Shown: positions 1 through 10,260 of the stretch, in pieces
Position numbering within the stretch: the first letter of the stretch is position 1
Layout of the letters: every line of letters starts with the position of its first letter
NCBI GenBank assembly: GCA_028751875.1
Contig: CM054167.1
Coordinates: 29,145,442-29,209,441, forward strand
DNA length: 64,000 nt
Direction: 5' to 3'
Origin: Rapana venosa
Lineage: Eukaryota > Mollusca > Gastropoda > Neogastropoda > Muricidae
Position numbers and translations under genes: made by a program
The notes under the pieces: model-generated
What the model was told of the DNA's origin: nothing
Seen by the model: only the letters and a program-made list of their open reading frames with translations
Databases searched by the model: none

Positions 1-876
1 TGTCTCCCATCACTGTAACATGTCTCCCCATCACTGTAACATGTCTCCCCATCACTGTAACCTGTCTCCCCATCACTGTAACCTGTCTCCCCATCACTGT
101 AACATGTCTCCCATCACTGTAACATGTCTCCCATCACTGTAACATGTCTCCCCATCACTGTAACATGTCTCCCATCACTGTAACATGTCTCCCCATCACT
201 GTAACATGTCTCCCCAGCATTGTAACATGTCTCCTCATCACTGTAACATGTCTCACATCACTGTAACATGTCTCTCCATTACTGTAACATGTCTCCCCAT
301 CATTGTAACATGTCTCCCCATCACTGTAACATCTCCCCATCACTGTAACATGTCTCCCCATCACTGTAACATGTCTCCCCATCACTGTAACATGTCCCCC
401 ATCACTGTAACATATCTCCCCATCACTGTAACATGTCTCCCCATCACTGTAACATGTCTCCCATCACTGTAACATGTCTCCTCATCACTGTAACATGTCT
501 CCCCATCACTGTAACATGTCTCCCCATCATTGTAACATGTCTCCCCATCACTGTAACAAGTCTCCCCATCACTGTAACATGTCTCCCCATCACTGTAACC
601 TGTCTCCCATCCCTGTAACCTGTCTCCCATCCCTGTAACCTGTCTCCCCATCACTGTAACCTGTCTCCCCATCACTGTAACCTGTCTCCCCATCACTGTA
701 ACAGGTCTCCCCCATCACTGTAACCTGTCTTCCCATCACTGTAACATGTCTCCCCATCGCTGTAACATGTCTCCCTCCTTCACTGTAACCTGTCTTCCCA
801 TCACTGTAACATGTCTCCCATCACTGTAACCTGTCTTCCCATCACTGTAACATGTCTCCCTCTCCCCATCACTGTA
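1..876. repeat. 21-bp minisatellite, first block
   Basis: About forty head-to-tail copies of a 20-21 bp unit of the form CTGTAACATGTCTCCCCATCA. Common variants are AACATG/AACCTG, three or four C, and occasional TCTTCCC. The array starts before the window. Because the unit is 20 or 21 bp, long open frames occur on both strands (MSPHHCN- or VTVMGRH-type repeats); they follow from the repeat and are not genes. The array continues after an inserted LINE fragment. Confidence 0.95.
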
Positions 877-1341
877 ATAATAATAATAATAATATATGGA
901 ATTTATATAGCGCTGAATCTTGTAAAAAACAAACAAATCGAAGCGCTTGCACTCAATCATTTACAGGCATGCAACTCTCCTTAAACATAATGAGCAACAG
1001 ATTTCAAATCCGTGCGCGCGCACTACGCACGCACACGCACGCGCACACGCACACACACACACACACACACACGGAACAACACTTAGAAGGTGAAAGATGC
1101 TGTTGAAAATTAGGGACAGATATGTGGGGGGAAAGTCTCAGGTAGGAAATAAGTGTGTTTTGAGGCTGGATTTGAAGGAATCAAGTGAAGGCTTTTGACG
1201 AAGTGAAAGAGGGAGGTCATTCCAGGTGGATGGACCAGAAACAGAGAAGGAGCGACGGCCAACAGTGGTTTGTTTGAATCTGGTGTTCGAAAGCACAAAG
1301 TATCTGCGGCTGAACGAAGGGAACGGATGGAGTGTACAGGT
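877..1341 (-). mobile_element. LINE X, 3' end, inserted in the minisatellite
   Basis: Minus-strand 5'-truncated copy of a CR1/L2-group LINE (here LINE X). The last coding part, about 1140-1340, reads PSTWNDLPLSLRQ then FKSSLKTHLF, the usual C-terminus of this reverse transcriptase group. The 3' UTR follows, with a CA/CG-rich microsatellite (about 1012-1072), the motif TATATAGCGCTGAATCTTGT and a terminal (ATT)n tail, seen as AATAATAAT at 877-892. Minisatellite flanks both ends; CACTGTAA at both junctions could be a target-site duplication but is also part of the minisatellite unit. The same insertion is present in the inverted copy at 24551-24975. Confidence 0.85.
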
Positions 1342-2312
1342 ACACTGTAACATGTCTCCCCATCACTGTAACCTGTCTCCCCTCACTGTAACATGTCCCC
1401 ATCACTGTAACATGTCTCCCATCACTGTAACATGTCTCCCTCTCCCCATCACTGTAACCTGTCTCCCTCTCCCCATCACTGTAACCTGTCTCCCCATCAC
1501 TGTAACATGTCTCCCTCTCCCCATCACTGTAACCTGTCTCCCTCTCCCCATCACTGTAACCTGTCTTCCTCTCCCCATCACTGTAACATGTCTCCCCATC
1601 ACTGTAACATGTCTCCCATCACTCTAACATCTCCCATCACTGTAACATGTCTCCCCATCACTGTAACATGTCTCCCCATCACTGTAACCTGTCTTCCCAT
1701 CACTGTAACATGTCTCCCCATCACTGTAACCTGTCTTCCCATCACTGTAACATGTCTCCCCATCACTGTAACCTGTCTTCCCATCACTGTAACATGTCTC
1801 CCCATCACTGTAACCTGTCTTCCCATCACTGTAACATGTCTCCCATCACTGTAACATGTCTCCCCAACACTGTAGCACGTCTCCCATCACTGTAACATCT
1901 CCCATCCCTGTAACCTGTCTCCCCATCACTGTAACATATCTCCCCATCACTGTAACATGTCTCCCCATCACTGTAACATGTCTCCCATCACTCTAACATC
2001 TCCCATCACTGTAACATGTCTCCCATCACTGTAACCTGTCTCCCCATCACTGTAACATGTCTCCCCATCACTGTAACATGTCTCCCCATCACTGTAACCT
2101 GTCTCCCCATCACTGTAACCTGTCTCCCATCACTGTAACCTGTCTCCCCATCCCTGTAACCTGTCTCCCACCCCTGTAACCTGTCTCCCCATCACTCTAA
2201 CATCTCCCATCCCTGTAACCTGTCTCCCCATCACTGTAACCTGTCTCCCCATCACTGTAACCTGTCTCCCCATCCCTGTAACCTGTCTCCCCTCCCTGTA
2301 ACCTGTCTCCCC
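1342..2312. repeat. 21-bp minisatellite, second block
   Basis: Some 46 further copies of the same unit as 1-876. Between 1430 and 1590 there is a longer variant carrying an extra CCTCTC (CTCCCTCTCCCCATCACTG). Between 1680 and 1850 AACATG and AACCTG units alternate regularly, a higher-order two-unit period. Units near 2200-2310 are more diverged (CATCCCTG). The array ends at unique sequence leading to the EF-hand 4 exon. Confidence 0.95.
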
Positions 2313-2530
2313 CAGCAGGCAGGAGTGCAATGCACTGTTCACGGGTGTTCAGCAGGAGCCAGGCAGCACTCCTCCCTCCTCAGTGCAGGGAGGAGCACGT
2401 CCCTCTTCCGCTGTGCCGGCCTCCCTCCTCCAGCACCCGGCCTCCTGCTCCCCCAGTGGTCAGGGCGCCTCCCCCAGGCCCTTCCTGAGGACCCTCAGGT
2501 CCTTGTCCAGGCAAGCACCGGCCGTTTCAG

Positions 2531-2754
2531 TCAGGGAGGGACCATGATACCCACCTTCCCCCCTTCTTGGTTGCCCGAGTGTGTCTGCAGTCACATCTGG
2601 TAGAGGCATTGGTCGTTGATGCAGCCCTGAAATGAATTCGTCCTTAAGAAGCACGCCGTCCCTTGTTGGTGTCCATCTGACTGAAGATCTTAGGTCCGCT
2701 CCTGGCTGTCCCCGTTGAAAGCAAACGGGGTGTTGCCTAGCATATGGTAATGGC
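2531..2754 (-). CDS. Neuronal calcium sensor-type protein, EF-hand 4 (C-terminal) exon, indel-damaged copy
   Basis: Minus-strand exon preceded by the acceptor TTGTTGCAG at 2755-2763. It corresponds base for base to the better copy at 23301-23529, which reads AIYHMLG, a short linker, TPKERTLKIFSQM, the EF-hand loop DTNKDGVLSKDE, then GCINDQCLYQMLTAD. Here several 1-2 base differences (missing C near 2750, extra G near 2660, extra T near 2634, losses near 2700) break the frame, so this copy alone looks like a pseudogene. They are the type of error left in unpolished long reads. With the EF-hand 3 exon at 14182-14277 on the same strand and in phase 0, it forms one gene. EF-hand sensors of the recoverin/NCS family bind calcium and regulate kinases, channels or cyclases at membranes. 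The coding end is uncertain: the other copy reaches a TGA, but a GTGGGT in this copy (about 2550) could be a donor. The 2313-2530 stretch shows no further gene. Confidence 0.65.
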
Positions 2755-3004
2755 CTGCAACAACACTTCTGTCTGCTTTAGTGTTCTCCTCAACATCCTA
2801 ACTTGTATCGTTGCTTTCATTAGCGCCCTTGATCATCTCCTTAAGTAGATGAACAGCTACTTTACCTTTTATCCATGTTAAAATCTAAATGCAGAATTGA
2901 CACAGTAATCACTCTATCTGCTCACAAAAAATTTAGAGTAAGTTTTGGTATTTAATGTGTAGTCCTTGATTACTTAAAATCGTATTTTACTGATCAATGT
3001 CTGT

Positions 3005-3998
3005 CATGTGTAACAGTCTGTTATTCGAAACATCTGTCATGTTGTAACAGTTGGTCATGGTCATGTTGTAACAGTATGTCACAGATGGCGTTTTTAATTC
3101 TGGTTTTCACATCCCTTTAAATTATGTAATCTCTGTACGAGATACCAAGAAGTTTGTGAAAGCATCTCATCTCCATTGCCTGTATCCTTCTTTCAATGTC
3201 TGCTATTGTGGTTCAAGTTTCACATAATTACAAAAATGTGGACACAACCAGAGAAGGCACTAGTCTAATCTTGAAGCCGATGGCAATGTTATTAACATTC
3301 CAGGTAACTTTCAGTTTGATCATTGCAGCTGTGGCCTTGGCTGGCTACCCTGGAGAGAACTTCAGGTTTTTATCCTTCACCCCACACTATCTTTCCAAGA
3401 TTTAAAGCCATGAATGGTCTCAATTTTCTTGGCATCTATAATAATGTCAGTGCCTATGTCATTGCACTATTTGTCATCAAGTGAGTCTTCTCTGTATTGA
3501 TCTGTGTGCCACGATCCGAAGAGGCCTCGTCAAGGTGATTTACCAAATTGACCAGGTCTTGGTTTTTCCCAGTTAGGCCGTCAATGTCGTCGGCAAAACG
3601 TAAGTTTGTAATTGTCCTGGCTCCAATGCTGTCTGTTCCCTACCCATTTTCAAGATCGGCAGCCTTCATTCTCTCCAAGAAGATGTTTTAGAGAGTGGGG
3701 AAGAGCGGGCATCCTTAGTGTACTCCACTTGTGATTTAGAACTATTCTCTTGTTTTCGTAGTCGGCTGCGCTGGTTGCCTTGTAATAGAGGCATTCTATG
3801 GTATTGACCTGGTTGTCATTAATGTTATGCAGCCTCATGGTTGCCCACAAAGCTGTACACCAGATCCTATTGAACGCCTTCTTAAAGTTAGCACTTCTCG
3901 CAAAGTATTCTGAGGTTTAAAATGTGGTCTGTTGTGCTCCCTCCTACTCTAAAGCCCTCCTGTTTTTCTTTGATGATCTCTTCAACTTGTGGCTAAAA
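3005..3998 (-). mobile_element. RTE-type LINE #2, 3' segment (part of RT domain to 3' end)
   Basis: Minus-strand non-LTR reverse transcriptase remnant. It reads EEIIKEKQEGFRVGGSTTDH and LNLRILCEK (about 3985-3900), MWATMRLHNIN and IECLYYKATSA (about 3850-3770), and TNLRFADDIDGLTG, including the FADD catalytic motif, near 3600-3560. Several frameshifts and stops follow towards 3005. The downstream TE-derived tail (to about 3005) is rich in TGTTACAACATGAC motifs. It begins where LINE X ends, and it continues the RT domain that stops at 10261, so I read it as the far half of one element split by LINE X. It lies in the intron directly downstream (plus-strand side) of the EF-hand 4 acceptor. Confidence 0.75.
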
Positions 3999-4245
3999 AT
4001 AATTGAAAGAGAAATCAAAGCGCCTGCATTCAACCTATTCTTACAGTCATGCACCAATAACAAGGCTGGATTTAAAAGTGTCATAAATAGCTTTTGGCGA
4101 GAGAGTGTGGAGGTGATTCCAGGCTAATGGACCAGAAATAGAGTAAAGGTGACGGCCAACAGTGGATTGGTTGAATCTGGGTGTTCGTAAACACAAGGTG
4201 TCTGCAGCAGAGGAGGGAACAAGAAGGAGTGTACAGGTGAAGACA

Positions 4246-4490
4246 TTTTATTCTTGTATATAGAGGATAATGTAATAAGCACTAATGTGCTTTTTTATAT
4301 CTAGTCCCGTGAGTATGCAGTTTGTAATCTTTTGTCATCTATTCCTACCGGCACACAATGGCCTACTCTTACGAAAAACGGAACAGGATTTAACGTGTGT
4401 ACAAGATGTTCTGCGTGCGTTCGCACACGGGGCCTCGGTTTATAGTCTCATCCGAAGGACTTTTAGGGAGAGTGGAGTCTGCACTGATGT
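4246..4490 (-). mobile_element. SINE fragment inserted in LINE X
   Basis: In the minus orientation it contains AGTCCTTCGGATGAGACTAT and AACCGAGGCCCCGTGTGCG, the core of the SINE seen more completely at 15661-16040. It ends with AAAAAAGCACATTAGTGCTT and a CATTATCCTC...AATAAAATG tail, which resembles the 3' end of repeat family A (see 17757, 52120). LINE X sequence resumes on both sides. Present at the equivalent place in the inverted copy (21541-21790). Confidence 0.7.
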
Positions 4491-5051
4491 CAACTCCAGA
4501 GGTATGAGAGTGCTATTTTGTGGAGGCACTTGTAGCAGATGGTGCTGATCTTAATAGTTTACTCTCTGGTACAGGCAGCCAGTGGAGAGATCGCAAGAGA
4601 GGGGTGATGTGCTCAGATTTTTTCTTTCTGAGGACTAGTTGAGCTGCAGTTTTGTATACCATGAAGGGAGTGGATAGATGATGCTGGCAGACCAGCCAAA
4701 AGAGAATTGCAATAGTCCAGACGTGAAAGAATGTGACATGCTACAAGTTTGGATATTGCATCAGTGGACAGGTACTTTCAAAGTGCACTTATGCGCTGTA
4801 ATGATAGTAGCATGACTGGCACATCTGGGTGATGAATTTTTGCATAGTGAGTGTGTTGTAGATAATGGCCCCTAGATACTTCACAGCGTGAATAGAGGGA
4901 CAGACGTATTGCCGAGTTTTATTGAAGTTTTTGTAATGGAAGAGTTTGTATTTGGTCCCTTCAAGCATGGCTTCGGTTTTACCTGTATTTATTTGTAACT
5001 TGTTCTGTATCATTCAGTTTTGGATATCTTGAAAGCAGTAAGCCATATTTG

Positions 5052-5342
5052 TCAAAAGAAAGAGAGCAGATTTTCAGGAGTAACACTGCTTTGAATCTGA
5101 GAGTCATCAGCATATAACTGATGGTTGATCTGACAACGGTTTATTATATGTGACAGTGGAGCAGCGTAGAGAGTGAAAAGAACAGGGCCCAGAACTGATC
5201 CCTGTGGGACTTCGCATTCCAGTTTGGCAGGTATTGATTGAATCTTGTTTACTGCAATTGTGTGGAATCGGTCTGTAAGGTATGAACTAAATCTGGTGAG
5301 GGCTGTGCCAGTAACACAAAACGTTTTTTGAAGATGGGAGAG
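5052..5342 (-). pseudogene. LINE X reverse transcriptase, palm region
   Basis: Open minus-strand stretch covering the RT palm of LINE X: TALTRFSSYLTDRFHTIAVN, then a thumb-side ECEVPQGSVLGPVLFTLYA and the catalytic HQLYADDSQ. The reverse transcriptase of this group makes cDNA by target-primed reverse transcription. The frame is broken upstream by the RTE insertion at 5355 and downstream by frameshifts, so it cannot make a full protein. The parental ORF2 would read from the endonuclease at 9970 down to about 4100. Confidence 0.85.
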
Positions 5343-5351
5343 AAGAATTGA

Positions 5352-8249
5352 GTGCTCTACATCACCATCGCAACATGGAACGTCAGAAGTCTGGCCCAAA
5401 CAGGCAAACTCCAAGAACTGCTATACGAGCTGGACAGGTACACCTGGCATCTGGTAGGTCTTTGTGAGGTCAGATGGAAAGAGCACGGTGAACACCATAC
5501 TGACGAGGGTCATATGTTCTACTATAGCGGGGAGCAGGACAAGCATATCAATGGCGTAGGCATGCTTGTCAACAAGAACATCAAGAACTCGGTAATAGGA
5601 TACTACCCAGTAAACAGCCGGCTTATGGCCATCCGCCTCAGGGCAGCCCCATTCAACATCACAGTGATTCAAGCCTACGCACCAACAACGGATCACGATG
5701 ATGAAGTCGTAGAGGAATTCTACAACCAACTACAGGGCATCATCGATAAGATGAACAAGAAAGACATCTTGATCATCCAGGGAGACTGGAACGCCAAGGT
5801 GGGCGGAGACGCACTGAAAGACTGGAGCAAATTCTGCGGTCCCTCCTGTAATGCGATCACCAATGAGCGAGGACTCCGACTACTGGAATTTGCCAGCTAC
5901 AACGACACGGTGCTCGCCAATACCCTTGGAGAACACAAGGCATCCCGACGCTGGACATGGCATGCACCCAATGGGATCCATCACAACCAGATTGACTACA
6001 TCCTGGTGCAGAACCGGTTTCGATCTGGCATCAACAGAGCCAAGACGAGGACATTCCCAGGTGCAGACATGGGAAGCGATCATGACCTCGTGCTCCTGAA
6101 CTTAAGAGTCCGATTGAAGAAGACCAATAAGACAAAGAACACCAGACTCAAGTTCAACCTGGACAAACTGAAGGACCCCACCATCGCCGAGTCCTTCCAA
6201 GCAACAATAGGAGGGAAATTCGCACCACTGCTGGCACTTGAAGAAGATGCCGAAACGATGACCACCAGTTTTAACACAGTGATGACTGAGACAGCAAGCA
6301 TACTTCTTGGCAAACATCGCCGAAAAACACAACCATGGGTCACAGATGAAATCTTGAATATGTGTGACAAAAGACGAGACCTGAAGAAGAGCAAGAACAC
6401 TACAGGAGGAGCAGTTGAGTACAGAGAAGTAAACAAGAAGATCAGGAGAGACATGAGGAAGACCAAGGAGGAATGGATAGAGAAACGATGTACAGAAATC
6501 GAAGAGAGCCTGACAAAGAATAATAGCAGAAGAGCATACCAGATTGTGAAAGAGCTCACCAAACAGAAACAGGCAAGAGTCAGTAACATCCAGGACAAAG
6601 AAGGGAATTGCCTAACAGAAAAGAAGGAAATCGTTGGCAGATGGACGGAATACTGTTCCGAACTCTACAATCATCAGACGCTAGGCGACCCCAGCGTACT
6701 TGCAAGCCAAGCCTCATCGAATAAAGACAACTTCCCAATTCTACGCGAGGAAGTAGAAGTAGCAATTAGATCGCTGAAGAAAGGAAAATCAGCAGGAATC
6801 GACAACATCCCAGCAGAGCTGATCCAACACGGGGGAGAAGCAGTGACAGACATCCTTACAAGTATCTGCAACAAGATCTGGCAGACCGGAGAGTGGCCTA
6901 CACCATGGACCCAATCACTCATCATCACTCTCCCCAAGAAAGGAAATCTCCAGCAGTGCCTCATAAGTCATGCCAGTAAAGTCATGCTGAAAGTGATCCT
7001 GAACAGGCTGAAACCACAGGCAGGAGAGATCATCGCCGAAGAGCAGGCCGGTTTCCGCCCAAATAGAAGCACCACAGAACAGATATTCAACCTGAGGGTT
7101 CTGTGTGAGAAATACAGCCAGCATCAACAAGACATCTTCCACGTCTTCATTGATTTTAAGAAGGCCTTCGATAGAGTATGGCATGACGCTCTGTGAGCCA
7201 CCATGAACAAATTCAACATGGGCCAGAAGCTGATCCACACCATCAAGGAACTCTACTCAAAGGCCACCAGTGCAGTACTCGTACAGGGCACGGTAGGGGA
7301 ATGGTTCCGTACCTCAGTTGGGGTCCGACAGGGATGTCTGCTGTCGCCGACACTATTTAACATTTTCCTCGAACGCATCATGACTAACGCCTTGGAAGAC
7401 CACACAGGCACAGTCAGCATTGGAGGGCGAACAATCACCAACCTCAGGTTTGCCGATGACATTGACGGTCTGGCAGGAAATGAAGAGGAACTGGCCAACC
7501 TAGTGAAGCAACTGGACGAAATATCCTCACGATACGGCATGGAAATCAGCGCCGAGAAAACCAAGCTCATGTTAAACAGTGCCCAGCCAATCACCACCAA
7601 TATCACTCTCAGCGGAAAAGGACTGGAGACAGTTGACCATTTCAAGTACCTTGGAGCCATAAGTGAGGAGGGATCGAAGACTGAAATCCTAGCAAGAGCG
7701 GCACAAAAAGCAGCAGCAATGGCAAGACTGAAGACCATATGGAGAGACAGAAACATCTCTCTCGGAACCAAGGTAAAGTTACTAAACGCGCTAGTCACCT
7801 CAATCATGCTTTATGCATGTGAGGCATGGACACTGAACGCAGACCTACAAAGGAGGATCCAAGCAGTAGAAATGAGATGCCTCAGAAGGCTCCTTGGCAT
7901 CTCGTACAAGGACCATGTCACCAACAATGAAGTCCGCAGAATGATCACTCAACAGGTGCGGGACTATGAAGACCTACTGACCACGGCGAAAAAGAGGAAA
8001 CTCAGATGGTATGGGCACGTAACACGCTCAGAAGGACTTGCAAAGACCATCCTGCAAGGAACAGTCCAGGGGAAGAGAAGACGGGGCAGACAGAGGAGAA
8101 AGTGGGCCGACGACATCCCTGATTGGACAGGGGAGGACTTCAGTGTCACCCAGGCACTCGCCCACGACCGCGCTAAGTGGAGCCAGCTGGTCCACCGTTC
8201 GTCCACCATGCAGCGCCCCTACGACCCTGGCGGGTTACGGGACCAGTGA
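5352..8249 (+). pseudogene. APE endonuclease-reverse transcriptase of RTE-type LINE #1, one in-frame stop
   Basis: Two consecutive open stretches in one frame (5352-7196, 614 codons; 7203-8249, 348 codons) separated by TGA at 7194-7196. The context FDRVWHDAL-stop-ATMNKFN suggests a Trp TGG changed to TGA. Endonuclease residues in view: ATWNVRSL with Asn10, LCEVRW with Glu39, the QGDWNAKVGG motif around 136-147, and the GSDHDL motif around 240. RT: EQAGFRPNRSTTEQIF, FIDFKKAFDRVW, then in the second part GVRQGCLLSPTLF and the catalytic FADD (residues 83-86). A zinc-knuckle-free C-terminus ends PYDPGGLRDQ. In LQQC-LISHAS the conserved stretch around NYRTIS found in related copies is absent, an in-frame loss of about seven codons. 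The frame opens right after a TGA at the insertion junction, and GTG at 5352 is only its formal start. Confidence 0.9.
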
Positions 8250-8266
8250 ACAGTGAAGTGAACAGT
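5355..8266 (+). mobile_element. RTE-type LINE #1, nearly full coding length, nested in LINE X
   Basis: Plus-strand non-LTR element inserted in the opposite orientation into the RT domain of LINE X. On the left LINE X stops at GAATTGAGTG (5345-5354); on the right it resumes at ATAGCGTCAAAGG (8267 on). AGTG is present at both edges and may be a 4-bp target-site duplication. Reconnecting the flanks suggests that a few bases of LINE X were lost. The 3' end is a short repetitive tail of GTGAACAGTGAA type without poly(A), as is usual for RTE-like elements. The 5' end has no UTR: sequence starts inside the endonuclease reading frame. The same left junction occurs in the inverted copy (20660/20661). 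Confidence 0.9.
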
Positions 8267-8853
8267 GATAGCGTCAAAGGCTGCAGATAAGTAGTGTAGA
8301 GTGAAAAGGGAGATTTTCCCTGAGTCAGAAGCAAGTAGAAGCCTGCTTAAGGTGTGAACCAGGGTGGTTTAAGTGCTGTGGTTGATGCGATAGGCAGACT
8401 GAAACGCAGGAAGAAGATTGTTGGAGAGAAAGTGGTTGTTGAGCTGTTTGAGAACTACTTTTTCAAGGACTTTAGAAAAAAGGGTAGGTTGGAAAAAGGT
8501 CTATAATTTTTCAGAACGTTAGGGTCAAGGTCATGCTTTTTGAGTAGAGGTGTGACTATAGCAGTGTTGAGAGCTGATGGAACATTTTCTGAAACAAGAG
8601 ATGAGTTTACTTTTTTCATGATACCACTGTGTGGTAGGCACTGCGCGAAAAGAGAAGCAGGTATGGGATCAAGATCACATGATTTTATAGTCATTCCTTT
8701 CAGAATTTCAGAAAAGGAGAGGAGATCAGAAAGTGCAGGCTGGAAAGGAGTCTGATCCAGTCTGGGGCGAATGTTATGGACTTTGTCAAAAGAGAGTGCA
8801 GAAAATATAGAAGGAAGTTCAGAGTGGTTGTGAATGAAAGACAGAGGGCTTGC

Positions 8854-9363
8854 CTACACAGATCCAAGAAGAATAGTTGTGAGGGAAAAGAGAGATTTCA
8901 TTGACGTGGCATCAAGAACTTGAGAAGAGTAATATTTTGTTTTTTCTGAAAGAATTAAAGATTTGACTTTGTTTACTTGTTTTCGAAAGAGCTGCTTATT
9001 AATTTCCGATTTTGTTTTTCGCCACTGCTGCTGTGGTTGCCTGCGTTTGTGCTTTGTGGCCAGGATGTCATGGGTGTACCCTAGCGCACATGGCCTATCA
9101 GGCAGGAGATGGTCAGTAGGAGGTGCATACTCATCAAGCAGTTGGCTGAGAACATCATTGTAGTGTTTAGAGGGGTTATTGTTGTCAGAGGTTTGTGATA
9201 GGCGTTCAGCAGCTTGTGCAGAGAAAGTTTGAATATCTATGGCCTTGAGGTTGCAACAGGTGACATACTTTTTCATTCTGATAGGCTTTGCAATGTTGAG
9301 AGAGAAAAGAAAAGCGGAATGATTAGAAAGTAGCTCGTCAGTGATAGATACAGCATTGACCAT
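8854..9363 (-). pseudogene. LINE X linker between endonuclease and RT
   Basis: Minus-strand open stretch between the nuclease and RT blocks. It contains a typical 'SDHSAFLFSLN'-like start in altered form (LLSNHSAFLFSLNIAKP), a DEYAPPTDHLLPDRP segment and a basic KHKRRQPQQQWRK segment. Linkers of this kind in CR1/L2-group elements have no known enzymatic role. The expected next residues reach the RT start at 8694 after a frameshift. Confidence 0.75.
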
Positions 9364-9376
9364 ATCTTGTGAAACA

Positions 9377-9970
9377 TCAGTAATGAGCCAGTCTAAAAAT
9401 AATAAGTCCTGATCTGTGCATTGCTTCGTTTACCAGCTGAGAAAGAGAGTGGTTTGACAAAGAAAGAGAAAGACGTTTGACATCAGGAGAAGACTGGTTG
9501 TCACAGTGGAACTTAAAATCACCGAGAATGATGAGCTTTCTGGGAGAGAGGCTGTAGTGATCCAGGAGTGCCTGAAACTCTTGATGGAAAATGGAAGGTA
9601 TCAGATTGTTCTTATGGCTTGGAGGTGGACAGTAAAGACAGCAGAAAGTAATAGAGTGACCAGGTGTGTTGAGGTTGAGGTCACACACTTCGAAAGATTC
9701 AGGTGAGAAAGGAAGGGAGTGACAGAAAGAAAGAGCAGGTTCGAGTGTATCTTTATAAACGATGGCAATGCCACCTCCATGGGAGGGTTGGGGATGAGAA
9801 AGAGTTTTATAACCAGGTGGTTTCAGTTGTTTTATTTTCGGCTCATGACCGTTTGGTTTTAACCAGGTTTCTGAAAGAAATATTAGATCAATATTCTGTT
9901 CAGAGATGAAATCAGAAATGAAGTCAGCTTTACCTGCTGGGCAGACAGACTGCATGTTGAACAAGCACAT
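9377..9970 (-). pseudogene. LINE X APE-type endonuclease domain
   Basis: A 197-codon open stretch with the order expected of AP-endonuclease-like LINE nucleases: FNMQSV near the N-terminus, LIFLSETWL with the catalytic Glu, HGGGIAIVYKDTL, CLYCPPPSHKNN, and LIILGDFKFHCD. The last motif normally reads GDFNFH; here the conserved Asn is Lys, which should impair catalysis. The SDH box expected further on is missing because the frame shifts after AMHRSG. In a working element this domain nicks target DNA to prime reverse transcription. Confidence 0.85.
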
Positions 9971-10260
9971 GTAAAGAAAATTTGGAGGAGGCAGAGAGGT
10001 TGATGATGACAGTGGTGAATTAGGATAACTGTCACAGTGTCAGAGGAAGAGGATGAAGGCGATGGTAGAGATGTGGAGAGTGGAAGAACAGACAAAAGTT
10101 TGGATTGAGAGTCAGCTGTAGGAGATGGAGAAAGAAATGGGCCAGTTTGGGGATTTGCAGTTTCATGCACACCATGATACACATTGCAATCAGAACACGT
10201 TTTGTCAAAGTCATAAACAAAGAAAGAAGCAGGTGGATCAGAGAGAAGTGAAGCAGTGTA

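Larger units (their letters stand above)
3999..5354 (-). mobile_element. LINE X, 3' half (RT domain to truncated 3' UTR)
   Basis: Minus-strand continuation of the LINE X copy whose 5' half is 8267-10260; the plus-strand RTE element sits between. It runs from HSILLSHLQKTF in the RT domain through PQGSVLGPVLFTLYA and the YADD catalytic box, then NKLQINTGKTEAM and VKYLGA. A SINE fragment (4246-4490) interrupts the region before the C-terminal part. The 3' UTR ends near 3999 and lacks the (ATT)n tail seen in other copies, so about 50 bases are missing at the junction with RTE-type LINE #2. Confidence 0.85.
8267..10260 (-). mobile_element. LINE X, 5' half (5' region, endonuclease, linker, start of RT)
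   Basis: Minus-strand 5' half of the LINE X copy continued at 3999-5354. In order: a Ser/Pro-rich leader (10260-9990), an APE-type endonuclease (9970-9377), a basic linker (9363-8854, with HKRRQPQQQWRKTK), and the start of RT (8694-8455, DLDPIPASLF and NYRPFSNLPF). AFQSAYRINHST and LSAAFDAI then run to the RTE insertion. Frameshifts separate these blocks. Its 5' edge abuts RTE-type LINE #2 sequence at about 10261, so it is itself an insertion. Confidence 0.85.

Noticed and set aside
1..2312. Long open frames on both strands (repeats of MSPHHCN or VTVMGRH)
   Set aside because: They follow from a 21-bp tandem unit without stops; the same occurs on both strands and in two frames, and nothing suggests translation.
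1..2312. Resemblance to a CRISPR array
   Set aside because: Repeats are directly adjacent with no unique spacers, and the genome is eukaryotic.
7194..7196. Programmed stop readthrough in RTE-type LINE #1
   Set aside because: The stop falls at an expected conserved Trp in the RT core, no readthrough signal was seen, and the element has another RT defect.
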